DNA from: Thermoplasmatota archaeon
GTDB lineage: Archaea; Thermoplasmatota; Penumbrarchaeia; Penumbrarchaeales; Penumbrarchaeaceae
Assembly: GCA_016928095.1 (NCBI GenBank)
Contig: JAFGLL010000095.1
Coordinates: 1-33,537 of the forward strand
Length of the DNA: 33,537 nt
Direction: 5' to 3'
The number at the start of each line of letters is the position of its first letter. Position 1 is the stretch's first letter. This document shows, in pieces, positions 17,101 to 24,248 of the stretch. The notes beneath the pieces were generated by a model. The model did not search any database. It saw nothing but the letters and a program-made list of their open reading frames with translations, and was not told where the DNA came from. Position numbers and translations under genes: made by a program.

Positions 17101-18109
17101 TGTCGTTGTAGTACCAGCCGTTGAGTCCACCGGTAGAACCTGTCCCCCATGGATCGAGGTTCTCCGAAGGGATCGTCATCAAGGGCATGAACCAGTTGCT
17201 TACCCATATCTCGGGTCCGTCATTGTCCCCCCAGTAACGCTTGTCGTACCTTCCGTTGCTATCGGTATCTGCGAAGGTCGCGTCGAGGTCCTCGTAGAAT
17301 ATCGGAATGGGACATGGTTCAGTGCTGGTATCATGGATCAACTCCCAGGTGGCGTAGGGCATATCCCCTATCAGGATAGCCCCGGTAATATGCTCATCCT
17401 CCCATTCGTCTATGAGGAGGTTCCTGAGGGATTCAGGGTTGCTCCATATTCCCTTGTGCAGAAAGAAGGTCGCGCTGAACTGGTCCTTGATATCTTTCTG
17501 GTATCTGTCAAGGTTATCCTTGATGCCATCGTACAGCTCGCTGTTCACTATCAGAGCTATCCTGGATCCGATCTCGGCTGGGAACACCTGATCCAGTGTA
17601 AAAATGCCCCCACTAAAGCTTTTACAGGTCGTTTTGACATGGAGTTCCAGTCTTGTAAGTCCAAGCCCTCTGAGATCGTTGAACTTCTGTTTTGAGATAT
17701 AAATCAGATAATTGTAGGTATTACTCCCTGCGGCGGGGACATCAAATCCGTTCAAGTTCCGGTCAGGGAGATCGAGAACCAGCTCTCCAAAGGGATCGAA
17801 AAGGTCCGCCTCGATCCGTGTGATGGTGGCACTCGTTCCGCAGTATTCCTCGAACCGAAGATCGATGGAATGGGAACCTTTGTTCGATATGACGAATTTC
17901 TCGGGGTCCATGAAGACTTCGACATGAGCGGAGTATGCTTCTGATCTTGAAGGGAGACCCTCTTCCTGAAGATACGGATCCACATCGTCCTCATGAGGAT
18001 CTCCCTCCGACGAGAGCGGTATGAGAACCACTGACGGCATTATAAAGAAGAAAAGTAATAGCAGGGACCACGCTTGTGCCACTGATCGCTTTTGGCGGTC
18101 AGGTTCCAT
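14132..18109 (-). CDS. Secreted gingipain-like (C25) cysteine peptidase with inserted PA14 domain
   Basis: The 1325-residue protein has a signal helix (13-32), a beta prodomain-like region (to about 180), and a caspase-like C25 domain opening with IALIVNSELYDGI (about 184) and ending with DEALFGDPFV (about 674-683). His544 in SIWSHAGGR and Cys584 in LIWGCHAADFG match the His/Cys dyad of the clan. A PA14 domain (about 328-455: LNGWYY, ARLYIDNTLLIDQ, GSHDILLEYY) interrupts the catalytic fold. Beta repeats (OmpL47-like 'DGVSWSGW', 'VMDGAGH'), a Big_5-like domain, an Fn3 domain, an acidic linker, a membrane helix (about 1285-1305) and a charged tail follow. It should be anchored outside, cutting proteins. 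Two serpin genes lie directly upstream on the same strand. The start follows a TATA box at 26 bp, so translation is probably leaderless. Confidence 0.85.
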   Translation of the reverse strand: MEPDRQKRSVAQAWSLLLLFFFIMPSVVLIPLSSEGDPHEDDVDPYLQEEGLPSRSEAYSAHVEVFMDPEKFVISNKGSHSIDLRFEEYCGTSATITRIEADLFDPFGELVLDLPDRNLNGFDVPAAGSNTYNYLIYISKQKFNDLRGLGLTRLELHVKTTCKSFSGGIFTLDQVFPAEIGSRIALIVNSELYDGIKDNLDRYQKDIKDQFSATFFLHKGIWSNPESLRNLLIDEWEDEHITGAILIGDMPYATWELIHDTSTEPCPIPIFYEDLDATFADTDSNGRYDKRYWGDNDGPEIWVSNWFMPLMTIPSENLDPWGTGSTGGLNGWYYNDTSMSDLVSQRMDPLMDLNLNQSFLPPGVDADKFSIKWTGEIIANESEHVEFSLEVAGGARLYIDNTLLIDQRTGSTNTAINWEATKYLTKGSHDILLEYYKWDGGYLNNGSLFLGWDSPKIKIVNYNDYLKKTHLYHTGKLGQPEKGLLFMDYPYGYQSKMLEPIRDQLLYPLYGGSLVVGGGKNTTNAWEYLDYLEPGYELLSIWSHAGGRAHQFQPPSDTTYPYTGVYYADIRGMNGSTITLIWGCHAADFGDTGYVWSSDIDQNLAINYAFNTKYGLVSAGCTRSYGTTFRETFHALKNRSAIGDGYLAYKDYSYNRSLRIRTDPNIGLDMWIDDEALFGDPFVTSDHIPGDLSIVMNDGRKFVNDTRVTLHLYSNDPGEMSLRNEGGEWTDWVPFAPTMEWDLSIGFGFGKVYFRMRNGFGPGWTDASATVGYDTLPPEPVTVTINDGDTYTSISSIILNINVVDDLSGPEKVRTSRDGVSWSGWGEFSPSFSFDIGKGDGKKYVYIQVMDGAGHFSKVASSSIILDTVAPMTHLEVVGEEGENDWYTGGVMITLFTIEDDEVTTRFIQNGGPERSYSSPLLFLDSGDHELLYWSVDPAGNSEVPRSLEFRIDRESPQCMELVINDGDEYTASREIRLGIEAYDAISGCSKLCIRSDGSNWGDWIDLDPSVQYELEGQEGLNIVEVRIKDEAGNEMEQAIDGSIFLDMTPPGLMEMEPYPEQKNVPLDSWIVVNFNEGVLLDPLEGDPIAVYDDKGIRVRGTVDFCNLSTIASFEPNEPLEPFELYEVVLNSALKDRAGNLIGSDHLFNFTTVGVPPPGVKEVFIFFDNLNATVSWTHPVNEKNHPIEGFRVYRRDENTTLTIFEGGSEVNSCMDSTLEPGKVYFYCIIAFNRYGESERSPETSLKVPGLPGEEPPDDEPIDVDEEPIIDEDGEEKGGIFTSVIVSLAIFLLMAAVGGILTYIYIRKIKTIEKIHEDELDGPSDH

Positions 18110-18128
18110 ACAGGTCGATCGAAATGGA

Positions 18129-18140
18129 TTTTATATAAAA
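18129..18140 (-). promoter_or_regulatory. Palindromic TATA box of the C25-like peptidase gene
   Basis: TTTTATATAAAA is a perfect 12-bp palindrome centred about 26 bp before the ATG at 18109. With no ribosome site between, the mRNA is probably leaderless. Confidence 0.6.
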
Positions 18141-18198
18141 TAATTAGTACAGTTTAGTATCGAATATAATATTCATGTAATCCTGACTTGAACCTGGC

Positions 18199-19455
18199 TC
18201 AATTGTTAGGATTTTCCACCTTCCCCATGAACAGGATCTGTCCAGTCGCCTTGTGCTCTATGAAGAATATGAACGGATGGTCCGCCCTGAATTCCACGGG
18301 CTCCGGTTCGCTTCCACCACCTTTTTTTGACATAACCACTGCAGTAGCGGCTGCGGCCTCTGTACCTTCCTCATTCACCTCCACGAACGATTGGTGGACG
18401 ACATCGCTGATGTATAGGTCTGACTCTCCACTTTCCTTGATCCCGCTGAAATCGGCACCGGACCCAAAAGCAAGATGCATTCCAAGATCCGACAGATCTG
18501 GTACTATCTCATATCTTAGTTCGAATTTGAACTTTGGAAGGTAGACATCGATCCATTCACCATACATATCTGACTTGAGATCATCGAAATAATCCCAGTC
18601 CAGATCTGTTTCCAAAGCTGAAATATCATCGGTCTTTGGTAGAAGTATGAACATGGATAGTTCCTCATCTTTGTAAGGAAGCTGAAGCATCTGAACATCA
18701 TCATTTTCCGCATAGTTCAGATCGAAATCCTTATCGCACATATTCATCAGATCGGCATATGTACTGGTACCATCTGAAAGATAAAATTTATGCTCCTGAG
18801 TCGCTTCTTCGTCAAACTGCCATTTCCAATCGGCTTTGAAGTAGATCGCATTTGTTAATATCAAATATGTCAATGGATCTATCATGTCAGGAGTGATGAG
18901 GTTCTTGATCCTGTTATTGGTCTCAGCCTCCACCCACTCGTTGATCGTATCTGCAGATCCGGAGGCATCCCCTGCAAAATTCAACTCTTGACCACCTGCA
19001 AGATAATCGTTTTCAATGGTGTTCTGATAATCATCATTCAGGTCTTCTCCTTGTCTTAGCCAATAAGCGTTGGCCGTACTCAACTGGTAATTGGTATTAC
19101 CAGGATTCAACTGTGATTGTAACGATCGGACCATAGCTCTCCTTTCCAGATCGTTTTCCGGGAGTTCTATGACATCCAGCATCTCAGATGCTGTCTCTCC
19201 CCTTGCACCCTCGTAAGCCATTCCCAATGCGATCGTTATTGAATAGGGAGAGAAAAAGATGTTATCGTCTCCGTTCAAAAGCTGTCTGTACATATCAAAA
19301 GAGAACTCATTTGATGAATTCACGAGATCGTTCATGGGAACGTATATGGATTCGTATCCGGGGGGGTCCTTCTCAATATCTCCATTATCGAGGCATCCCG
19401 CTATAAAAGCGACCGATATCAACAGTGCTACCCCAATGGCTCCCTGTATCTTCAT
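18199..19455 (-). CDS. Serpin lipoprotein (serine/cysteine protease inhibitor), copy 1
   Basis: The 418-residue product begins MKIQ; ATG 19455 is chosen because a GGAGAG site precedes it and the paralogue begins the same way. A lipobox FIAGC (around residue 20) suggests lipid anchoring outside the membrane. The serpin fold is clear: SPYSITIALGMAYEGARGETASEM, LILTNAIYFKADWKWQF, MFILLP, and the C-terminal DHPFIFFIEHKATGQILFMGKV. The hinge EEGTEAAAAT (362-371) is that of inhibitory serpins. By hinge counting P1 is Lys378 (VVMSKK|GGG), predicting trypsin-like or gingipain-like targets; the loop is a few residues longer than in alpha-1-antitrypsin. It follows copy 2 by 78 bp and is visibly more AT-rich. 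Confidence 0.95.
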   Translation of the reverse strand: MKIQGAIGVALLISVAFIAGCLDNGDIEKDPPGYESIYVPMNDLVNSSNEFSFDMYRQLLNGDDNIFFSPYSITIALGMAYEGARGETASEMLDVIELPENDLERRAMVRSLQSQLNPGNTNYQLSTANAYWLRQGEDLNDDYQNTIENDYLAGGQELNFAGDASGSADTINEWVEAETNNRIKNLITPDMIDPLTYLILTNAIYFKADWKWQFDEEATQEHKFYLSDGTSTYADLMNMCDKDFDLNYAENDDVQMLQLPYKDEELSMFILLPKTDDISALETDLDWDYFDDLKSDMYGEWIDVYLPKFKFELRYEIVPDLSDLGMHLAFGSGADFSGIKESGESDLYISDVVHQSFVEVNEEGTEAAAATAVVMSKKGGGSEPEPVEFRADHPFIFFIEHKATGQILFMGKVENPNN

Positions 19456-19533
19456 TTTCTTACTCTCCATGATTTTCTTTTGTTTGTCTTCTTTGAAAGA
19501 CTGTAAATCATTCTATGAAATTTCTTGATCTTT

Positions 19534-20799
19534 TCAAACTGTCGGATCCTCGACTTTCCCCATGAACAGGATCTGTCCCGTTTCTTTGTGCTCTATGAAG
19601 AATATGAACGGATGGTCCGCCCTGAACTCGACCGGTCGAGGTTCGCTTCCCCCGATAGGAGAAGCGCTATTTTCCATTATCACGGCCGTTGCAGCGGCAG
19701 CTTCCGTTCCTTCCTCGTTCACCTCAACGAAGGACTGATGTATGACACGGCTTATGAAGAGCGGGTCCCCGCTCTCCTTGATCCCGCTGAAATCGGCCTC
19801 GTTGGGATCGAACGCCTTCTCCATCCCAAGAGCGATGAGAGGGTCGTTCAGGGTGTACTTCTGCTCGAACTTGAATTTGGGAAGGTAGACATCCACCCAC
19901 TCCCCGTACATGTCCGATTTCAGATCGTTGAGGTAATCACTGGTGAGTTCCGACTCCAGGAAGGAGATATCATTCTCCTTCGGAAGCAGGATGTACATCG
20001 AGAGTTCCTCGTCCTTGTAGGGAAGCTGGAGAAGCTGGACATCGTCGTTCTCGGCGTAGTTCAGGTCAATATCCTCGTCGCACATGTTCATCGTGTCGAC
20101 CATTTCGGAACTGCCGTCGGTGAAATAGAACTTCCTCTCCAGCGTGGCGTCCTCGTCGAACTGCCACCTCCAGTTTGCCTTGAAGTAGATGGCGTTGGTG
20201 AGGATGAGGTATGTGTCCGCCGAGATCATCGATGGAGAGATGAGGTCCTTGATCCTTCCGTTGGTCTCACCTTCGACCCATTGGTTAATCGTGTCTGCGG
20301 AACCCGAAGCATCGTTCACGAAATCGAGGTCCTGTCCTCCTGCGAGATAATCGTTCTCGATGGTATCCTGATATTCATCGTTCAGGTCCTCTCCGACCCT
20401 CAGCCAGTAAGCGTTGGCAGTGCTGAGTTCGTAGTTCATCCCTTCGGGGTTCAATTGTGACTGGAGGGACCTTACCATCTCCCTCCTCGCCTCGTTATCC
20501 CCGGGGAGATCTATCACGCTCTGGATCTCTATCGCTGTCTCCCCTCTGGCACCCTCGTACGCCATGCCTAAGGCTATCACTATGGAATACGGTGAGAAGA
20601 AGACATTATCATCTCCGTTCACGAGTCCTCGATACATATCGAAGGAGAATTCGTTGGAGATGTTCACGAGTTCGTTCATTCCGGTGTATCTGGTTTCGTA
20701 CCCCGGGGGGTCCCTGTCCCCCTCATTCGGTGTCAAACACCCGGCAAGAAAGGTGATCGATACGAGCATTACGACAGAGAGAAAGGTCGCGATCTTCAT
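19534..20799 (-). CDS. Serpin lipoprotein, copy 2
   Basis: The 421-residue product begins MKIATFL at ATG 20799, preceded by GGGAGTGA; longer in-frame starts lie at or before the probable transcription start set by a TATA-like TTTATATC near 20840. The lipobox is FLAGC. Serpin landmarks match copy 1 almost throughout (SPYSIVIALGMAYEGARGET, LILTNAIYFKANWRWQF, DHPFIFFIEHKETGQILFMGKV). The hinge EEGTEAAAAT is conserved, but the loop reads VIMENSASPIGG, putting P1 at about Ser378, so its target should differ from copy 1. Serpins trap a protease by cleavage-triggered loop insertion. It is first in a serpin-serpin-C25 peptidase series on one strand. Confidence 0.95.
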   Translation of the reverse strand: MKIATFLSVVMLVSITFLAGCLTPNEGDRDPPGYETRYTGMNELVNISNEFSFDMYRGLVNGDDNVFFSPYSIVIALGMAYEGARGETAIEIQSVIDLPGDNEARREMVRSLQSQLNPEGMNYELSTANAYWLRVGEDLNDEYQDTIENDYLAGGQDLDFVNDASGSADTINQWVEGETNGRIKDLISPSMISADTYLILTNAIYFKANWRWQFDEDATLERKFYFTDGSSEMVDTMNMCDEDIDLNYAENDDVQLLQLPYKDEELSMYILLPKENDISFLESELTSDYLNDLKSDMYGEWVDVYLPKFKFEQKYTLNDPLIALGMEKAFDPNEADFSGIKESGDPLFISRVIHQSFVEVNEEGTEAAAATAVIMENSASPIGGSEPRPVEFRADHPFIFFIEHKETGQILFMGKVEDPTV

Positions 20800-20931
20800 C
20801 TTGCTCACTCCCGAGGTATCCATGGCCCTGTTGTGATATAAATTGAATGGAACAGTAACCGTACATTCATTCCCGGAGGCCGGTGCTATGACGGGGAGCT
20901 TTGATAGACCTTTGTTCATGGAGTGGTGTTA

Positions 20932-20950
20932 TACAGATCATTGATCTGTA
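20932..20950. promoter_or_regulatory. 19-bp perfect palindrome, possible operator
   Basis: TACAGATCA-T-TGATCTGTA is a 9-bp inverted repeat around one base, about 90 bp upstream of the serpin 2 TATA box. A dimeric regulator could bind it; this is inference. Confidence 0.35.
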
Positions 20951-21282
20951 ATGAAGATCCATGCGCACTGGTGTAGATCCGGATCCATAGGATCCTAATT
21001 GTGGATCGGATCGGGATCCTTTTTAGAACATGTTGGAGGAGAATCTCCGAACAGGACAATTGAATATTGATTTACAAATCATGTCTTCACTTCATCAGCA
21101 AGATCGGCGATATTGACTGTCTTCGAAAAACGAAACGCTTTTCCAATATGGTGCGAAAATATTAGTTCAGTCGTACAAATACAGGCGACACACGAAATAC
21201 TCACCCTCCTCAAGGATTCGATCTGACATAAACTCACGTGAAAAGAAAACTGTTATAGTGAGGATCGTGATTTGGAAACCAC

Positions 21283-21290
21283 AGGAGTGA
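21283..21290 (+). promoter_or_regulatory. Ribosome binding site before an ACG start
   Basis: AGGAGTGA lies seven bases before ACG 21298, in frame with the conserved glycosyltransferase N-terminus. No ATG, GTG or TTG in that frame lies near it. Confidence 0.5.
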
Positions 21291-21297
21291 CGGAAAT

Positions 21298-22629
21298 ACG
21301 GATATCACCTCCCATATAAAGAAAGGTCATAATGGATCGTTATCTGAGGTCAACCATTTCCTAAAAGAGAATCAGATCATCATTCTTATTTTCCTAGCCG
21401 GAACGTTCCTACGATTTTACAGGGTCTCCTTTCACCCTCTTTGGTGGGACGAGCTCTTCGATGTATGGATGGGTGAGAAATCTTTCTTGGGAATAATCCA
21501 CTCTTCGAAACTTGATGTACATCCACCGCTCTATTATATGATGGTCAAGGTCACAATGGTAAACACTTCACCCTTCTGGGCACGTTTCCATTCGATGATG
21601 GCGGGTTCGCTGTCCATTATACCGATGTATCTTCTGGCCAAGGAACTGTTCGATAAGAGAACTGCTCTATATTCCGCTTTCATCTTTTCCATTTCCACCA
21701 CAATGATAATGTATTCACAGTGTGCCACGAGTTACAGCTTGTTCACCCTTGTTACCCTTTTGGTCACATACTTGTTTTTGAAGATCATGAAGAAGAACCA
21801 TTTGCGCTATTACATCCTTTTCACTCTGATCGGCGCATTATCCCTTTACATCCATTACTATTCCTTTTTTCACATCATGGCCTTGGTCCTATTCTATCTC
21901 CTTTACCACTTTTTCGGATTAAGGGACATTATCAAGGAAAAAGTAAAGAATGAGGACAGCAAACATCTACTCGAAATTAAGATAAGATCAAAGGCTCGTA
22001 TCTTGATAGATGATCTGAAAAGATACGTGAATATCAATAAATGGCAGATCATAAAGGTCTCCATTGCGTTCTGTCTGATCGCCCTGATATTTCTCCCCTG
22101 GCTCAATTCATTCATGTTTTCGAGTGAACATGGTGTCGGTGTCATCAAATGGAGGAATATCTTTCCCAATGACAGGGAATTATTTTTGCTGGTACATGAC
22201 GCTCTCATACCTGTTGACTGGGAATCCTCAGTGATCGGTGCACAGATATTTCCCGAGAATATCATCAGACTTGTAGCCATGCCTATCCTGTTACTTGGTA
22301 TCCTCTGGGGAACACACCGGATCTGGCTTCACAAAGATCCCAGGACATTGATCCTACTCTTCTCCTCGATATTTTCGATAACAATAATACTTCCATGCAT
22401 ATTGATGAATAGTTACGAACCCATGAGCGGAGCTTTCAGCACCAAATTCTTCGTTCATGAGTTTCCGTTCCTTTACATCGTTCTGGCAGCGGGCTTCTCA
22501 ACACGGCAACGCCAGTTCCTAATTCTCCTCGTATATTCTCTGATCAATGCGATCATGCTGTATGTTTTCTATTTTGATTGTAATACGAACCCGGATGTGT
22601 GGATATCAGACTCAGGGATACAGGTGTGA
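21298..22629 (+). CDS. GT-C family membrane glycosyltransferase (GT39/PMT_2-like), probable ACG start
   Basis: The uninterrupted frame codes for about 443 residues. The first membrane helix and the hallmark loop LWWDELFDVW precede the first in-frame ATG (21469), so that ATG is too late. HPPLYYMM, YSQCATSYSLFTLVTL and FFVHEFPFLYIVLAAGF follow, typical of Dol-P-mannose-type protein glycosyltransferases; acidic residues of the WWDE loop usually act in catalysis. About ten membrane helices are expected. ACG 21298 is chosen for its ribosome site; the alternative is ATG 21332 followed by a frameshift near 21359. It heads an operon, with the next gene starting 2 bp after its stop. It probably moves sugar from a lipid carrier to extracellular targets. 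Confidence 0.8.
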   Translation, partial: TDITSHIKKGHNGSLSEVNHFLKENQIIILIFLAGTFLRFYRVSFHPLWWDELFDVWMGEKSFLGIIHSSKLDVHPPLYYMMVKVTMVNTSPFWARFHSMMAGSLSIIPMYLLAKELFDKRTALYSAFIFSISTTMIMYSQCATSYSLFTLVTLLVTYLFLKIMKKNHLRYYILFTLIGALSLYIHYYSFFHIMALVLFYLLYHFFGLRDIIKEKVKNEDSKHLLEIKIRSKARILIDDLKRYVNINKWQIIKVSIAFCLIALIFLPWLNSFMFSSEHGVGVIKWRNIFPNDRELFLLVHDALIPVDWESSVIGAQIFPENIIRLVAMPILLLGILWGTHRIWLHKDPRTLILLFSSIFSITIILPCILMNSYEPMSGAFSTKFFVHEFPFLYIVLAAGFSTRQRQFLILLVYSLINAIMLYVFYFDCNTNPDVWISDSGIQV

Positions 22630-22631
22630 TA

Positions 22632-23321
22632 ATGACCGACAACAATAATGGACATGATCCAAAAAAGGAGATGGGAACGGATTCATCCATATCCAATGGC
22701 AGATGGATGATCGGTAGTATAGTATTGTTTTCAATGATACCCCTTCTGCTCATTGTACCATTGAACACGAATGCATCAAGTGATGATCAAGACCTGGAGG
22801 TTCAGTGTTCCTGGGATAAGGACCTGATCATTCAATACAATGACAATGGTGTGGGGGTCTCTGAATCCTTGATCTCACCCATTATAATTGTAAGCAATAA
22901 AATGGATCTTGCTGTCACTATAATAAGTGTGGCCGTTCATATGGATTGGGAGCAGGTGGGAGATTATTTTTACTCGTGGACCCTTGGAAATGGCTCAATT
23001 GGTCGGGAGATCGATCCCGGAGAAGAATTGAGCGTCGATGACGTATGGTTCGATCTCAATGTAAACCTTGTAGGACATCATACATACACGATCCGGGTTG
23101 AATACTATGTCAGATCCGATCATACGCCGAGAACATTCATTACAACAGATCGATCGGATTTTACCATCGAGTTCAAAAAGATCCCCTTCATAATATCATT
23201 CCTCAATGGGCCCGATGTTCTATTGATCCCCATACCGATTGCATTATTGGGGATTGCGATATATAAGATCCAAAGAATCGAGGACAAAACAACAATATTG
23301 ACAGACCTTAAGGAGGAGTGA
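22632..23321 (+). CDS. Exported membrane-anchored beta-sandwich protein, function unknown
   Basis: The 229-residue product starts at ATG 22632, with AGGTG a few bases upstream and the glycosyltransferase stop 2 bp before it, so translation is probably coupled. It has a cytoplasmic N-terminus (1-24), a membrane helix (about 25-47), an extracellular beta-rich domain with an Asp/Glu-rich surface, a second membrane helix (about 190-212) and a short cytoplasmic tail ending TDLKEE. I recognise no family. Gene order suggests it is a substrate or partner of the glycosyltransferase; several N-x-S/T sites (such as NGS) are present. Codon use is more AT-rich than in the flanking housekeeping genes. Confidence 0.75.
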   Translation: MTDNNNGHDPKKEMGTDSSISNGRWMIGSIVLFSMIPLLLIVPLNTNASSDDQDLEVQCSWDKDLIIQYNDNGVGVSESLISPIIIVSNKMDLAVTIISVAVHMDWEQVGDYFYSWTLGNGSIGREIDPGEELSVDDVWFDLNVNLVGHHTYTIRVEYYVRSDHTPRTFITTDRSDFTIEFKKIPFIISFLNGPDVLLIPIPIALLGIAIYKIQRIEDKTTILTDLKEE

Positions 23322-23354
23322 AGGGATCGGAGAAATTCTAACGAGGTATCCAAT

Positions 23355-23798
23355 ATGAAAAAAGCACTGCAACATATGGATCGCTTCTGTTCCAGGAATG
23401 GAATTCCCCTTTACTCCATATTGACGATCATAGCGGTGTTGTTGGTCCTTGGTGTGATCTCTCGGGGGGCTATCATGGCAACCATATCCGAACCGGAGAT
23501 ATCCCGGATCTCAATGATACCATGGCAACGGAATGTTGTTTTTCTGACCGATCCCGAATTGATGATCGTTGTCTGGGACAATTACAACAGTAAAATGGTG
23601 AATGTCGATGTCACAATATCAGGCTGCAATATAACTGAGCAGACCGGACGCACACAACATTGGGGCGCAACATATCCCCCCTTTTCTCTCGCGGGGATCT
23701 CCCTTCCCCTAGGGGTTCTGAAGGGTACGATCGAGGTTGTCACGAAAAAGGAGGGATATGATAAGATGACATTCCAGTTGATCGTCGTCGCCAAGTGA
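23355..23798 (+). CDS. Small exported membrane-anchored protein, function unknown
   Basis: The 147-residue product starts at ATG 23355, preceded by GAGGTATC. It has one N-terminal membrane helix (about 19-38, SILTIIAVLLVLGVISRGAI) and an extracellular beta-sandwich with GCNITEQTG and a C-terminal strand FQLIVVA, a fold size consistent with a carboxypeptidase-regulatory-like or Ig-like domain. It is third in the operon, 33 bp after the previous gene. No catalytic residues stand out. A role at the cell surface alongside the glycosyltransferase is inferred from position only. Confidence 0.7.
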   Translation: MKKALQHMDRFCSRNGIPLYSILTIIAVLLVLGVISRGAIMATISEPEISRISMIPWQRNVVFLTDPELMIVVWDNYNSKMVNVDVTISGCNITEQTGRTQHWGATYPPFSLAGISLPLGVLKGTIEVVTKKEGYDKMTFQLIVVAK

Positions 23799-23804
23799 TC
23801 CCGA

Positions 23805-24141
23805 AGGATAGGAAGAAAAGAAAGGATCTCATTCCAGTCCCCCTCAGATCGATTTTCCCCATTGTCACCCGAAAAGCGACCACCTCATATCTTGGGTATC
23901 GATGTATGCTCTCTTTTGTGGGCGTGGACACTTCGGTACCTCATCGCGATCATTTCATGACCCTGGATCATATCGTACTTTACGTTCCAATGCTTCTTGA
24001 ACTCTTGTAATCATGGTAATAGTTCACGCTGGTAGGATCGATGCGCTCCTCCATATCCCGGTCAAATGAGCGAAAAGGAGCTACAAAATGGGGTGCATGC
24101 AGTGGGGCTTGGAAGGTCTTTCTGAGCGAGAGAACGACCAT
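23805..24141 (-). pseudogene. Possible decayed gene between the glycosyltransferase operon and the Lys-rich protein
   Basis: On the minus strand, segments with codon use like that of the local genes lie in successive frames. ATG 24141 leads to a stop at 23980. An overlapping frame (reading EFKKHWNVKYDMIQGHEM) runs to a stop at 23885. A third segment continues with YEVVAFRVTMGKIDLRG. Joined by two frameshifts they would give a single product of about 100 residues. I do not recognise it. The rest of 23799-24248 holds only an AT-rich stretch and the next gene's promoter. Confidence 0.22.
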
Positions 24142-24198
24142 TTATCTTTCATTTTTACCATAATTTATTGTGGAAAGACCTGTGAATTATATTATTAT

Positions 24199-24208
24199 TT
24201 TAAATATA
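24199..24208 (+). promoter_or_regulatory. TATA-like box of the Lys-rich winged-helix gene
   Basis: TTTAAATATA lies about 45 bp before ATG 24249; transcription would start near 24229, leaving a short leader that carries the GGTGGTG ribosome site. Confidence 0.45.
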
Positions 24209-24248
24209 AGGTTCGCCATTGATTGACACAGGATGACCCGGTGGTGAA

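Larger units (their letters stand above)
20800..21297. other. Divergent intergenic region between serpin 2 and the glycosyltransferase operon
   Basis: No gene is evident. It holds a TATA-like element for serpin 2 near 20840, a 19-bp palindrome at 20932-20950, nine GATC sites within 20936-21018, a second partial palindrome at 21068-21081, and an AGGAGTGA ribosome site at 21283-21290 for the following operon. Confidence 0.5.

Noticed and set aside
19525-20460. 311-codon plus-strand frame opposite serpin copy 2
   Set aside because: Shadow of the serpin gene; no equivalent long frame exists opposite copy 1.
21469-22629. Starting the glycosyltransferase at ATG 21469
   Set aside because: This would remove the first membrane helix and the catalytic WWDE loop, which are in frame upstream.
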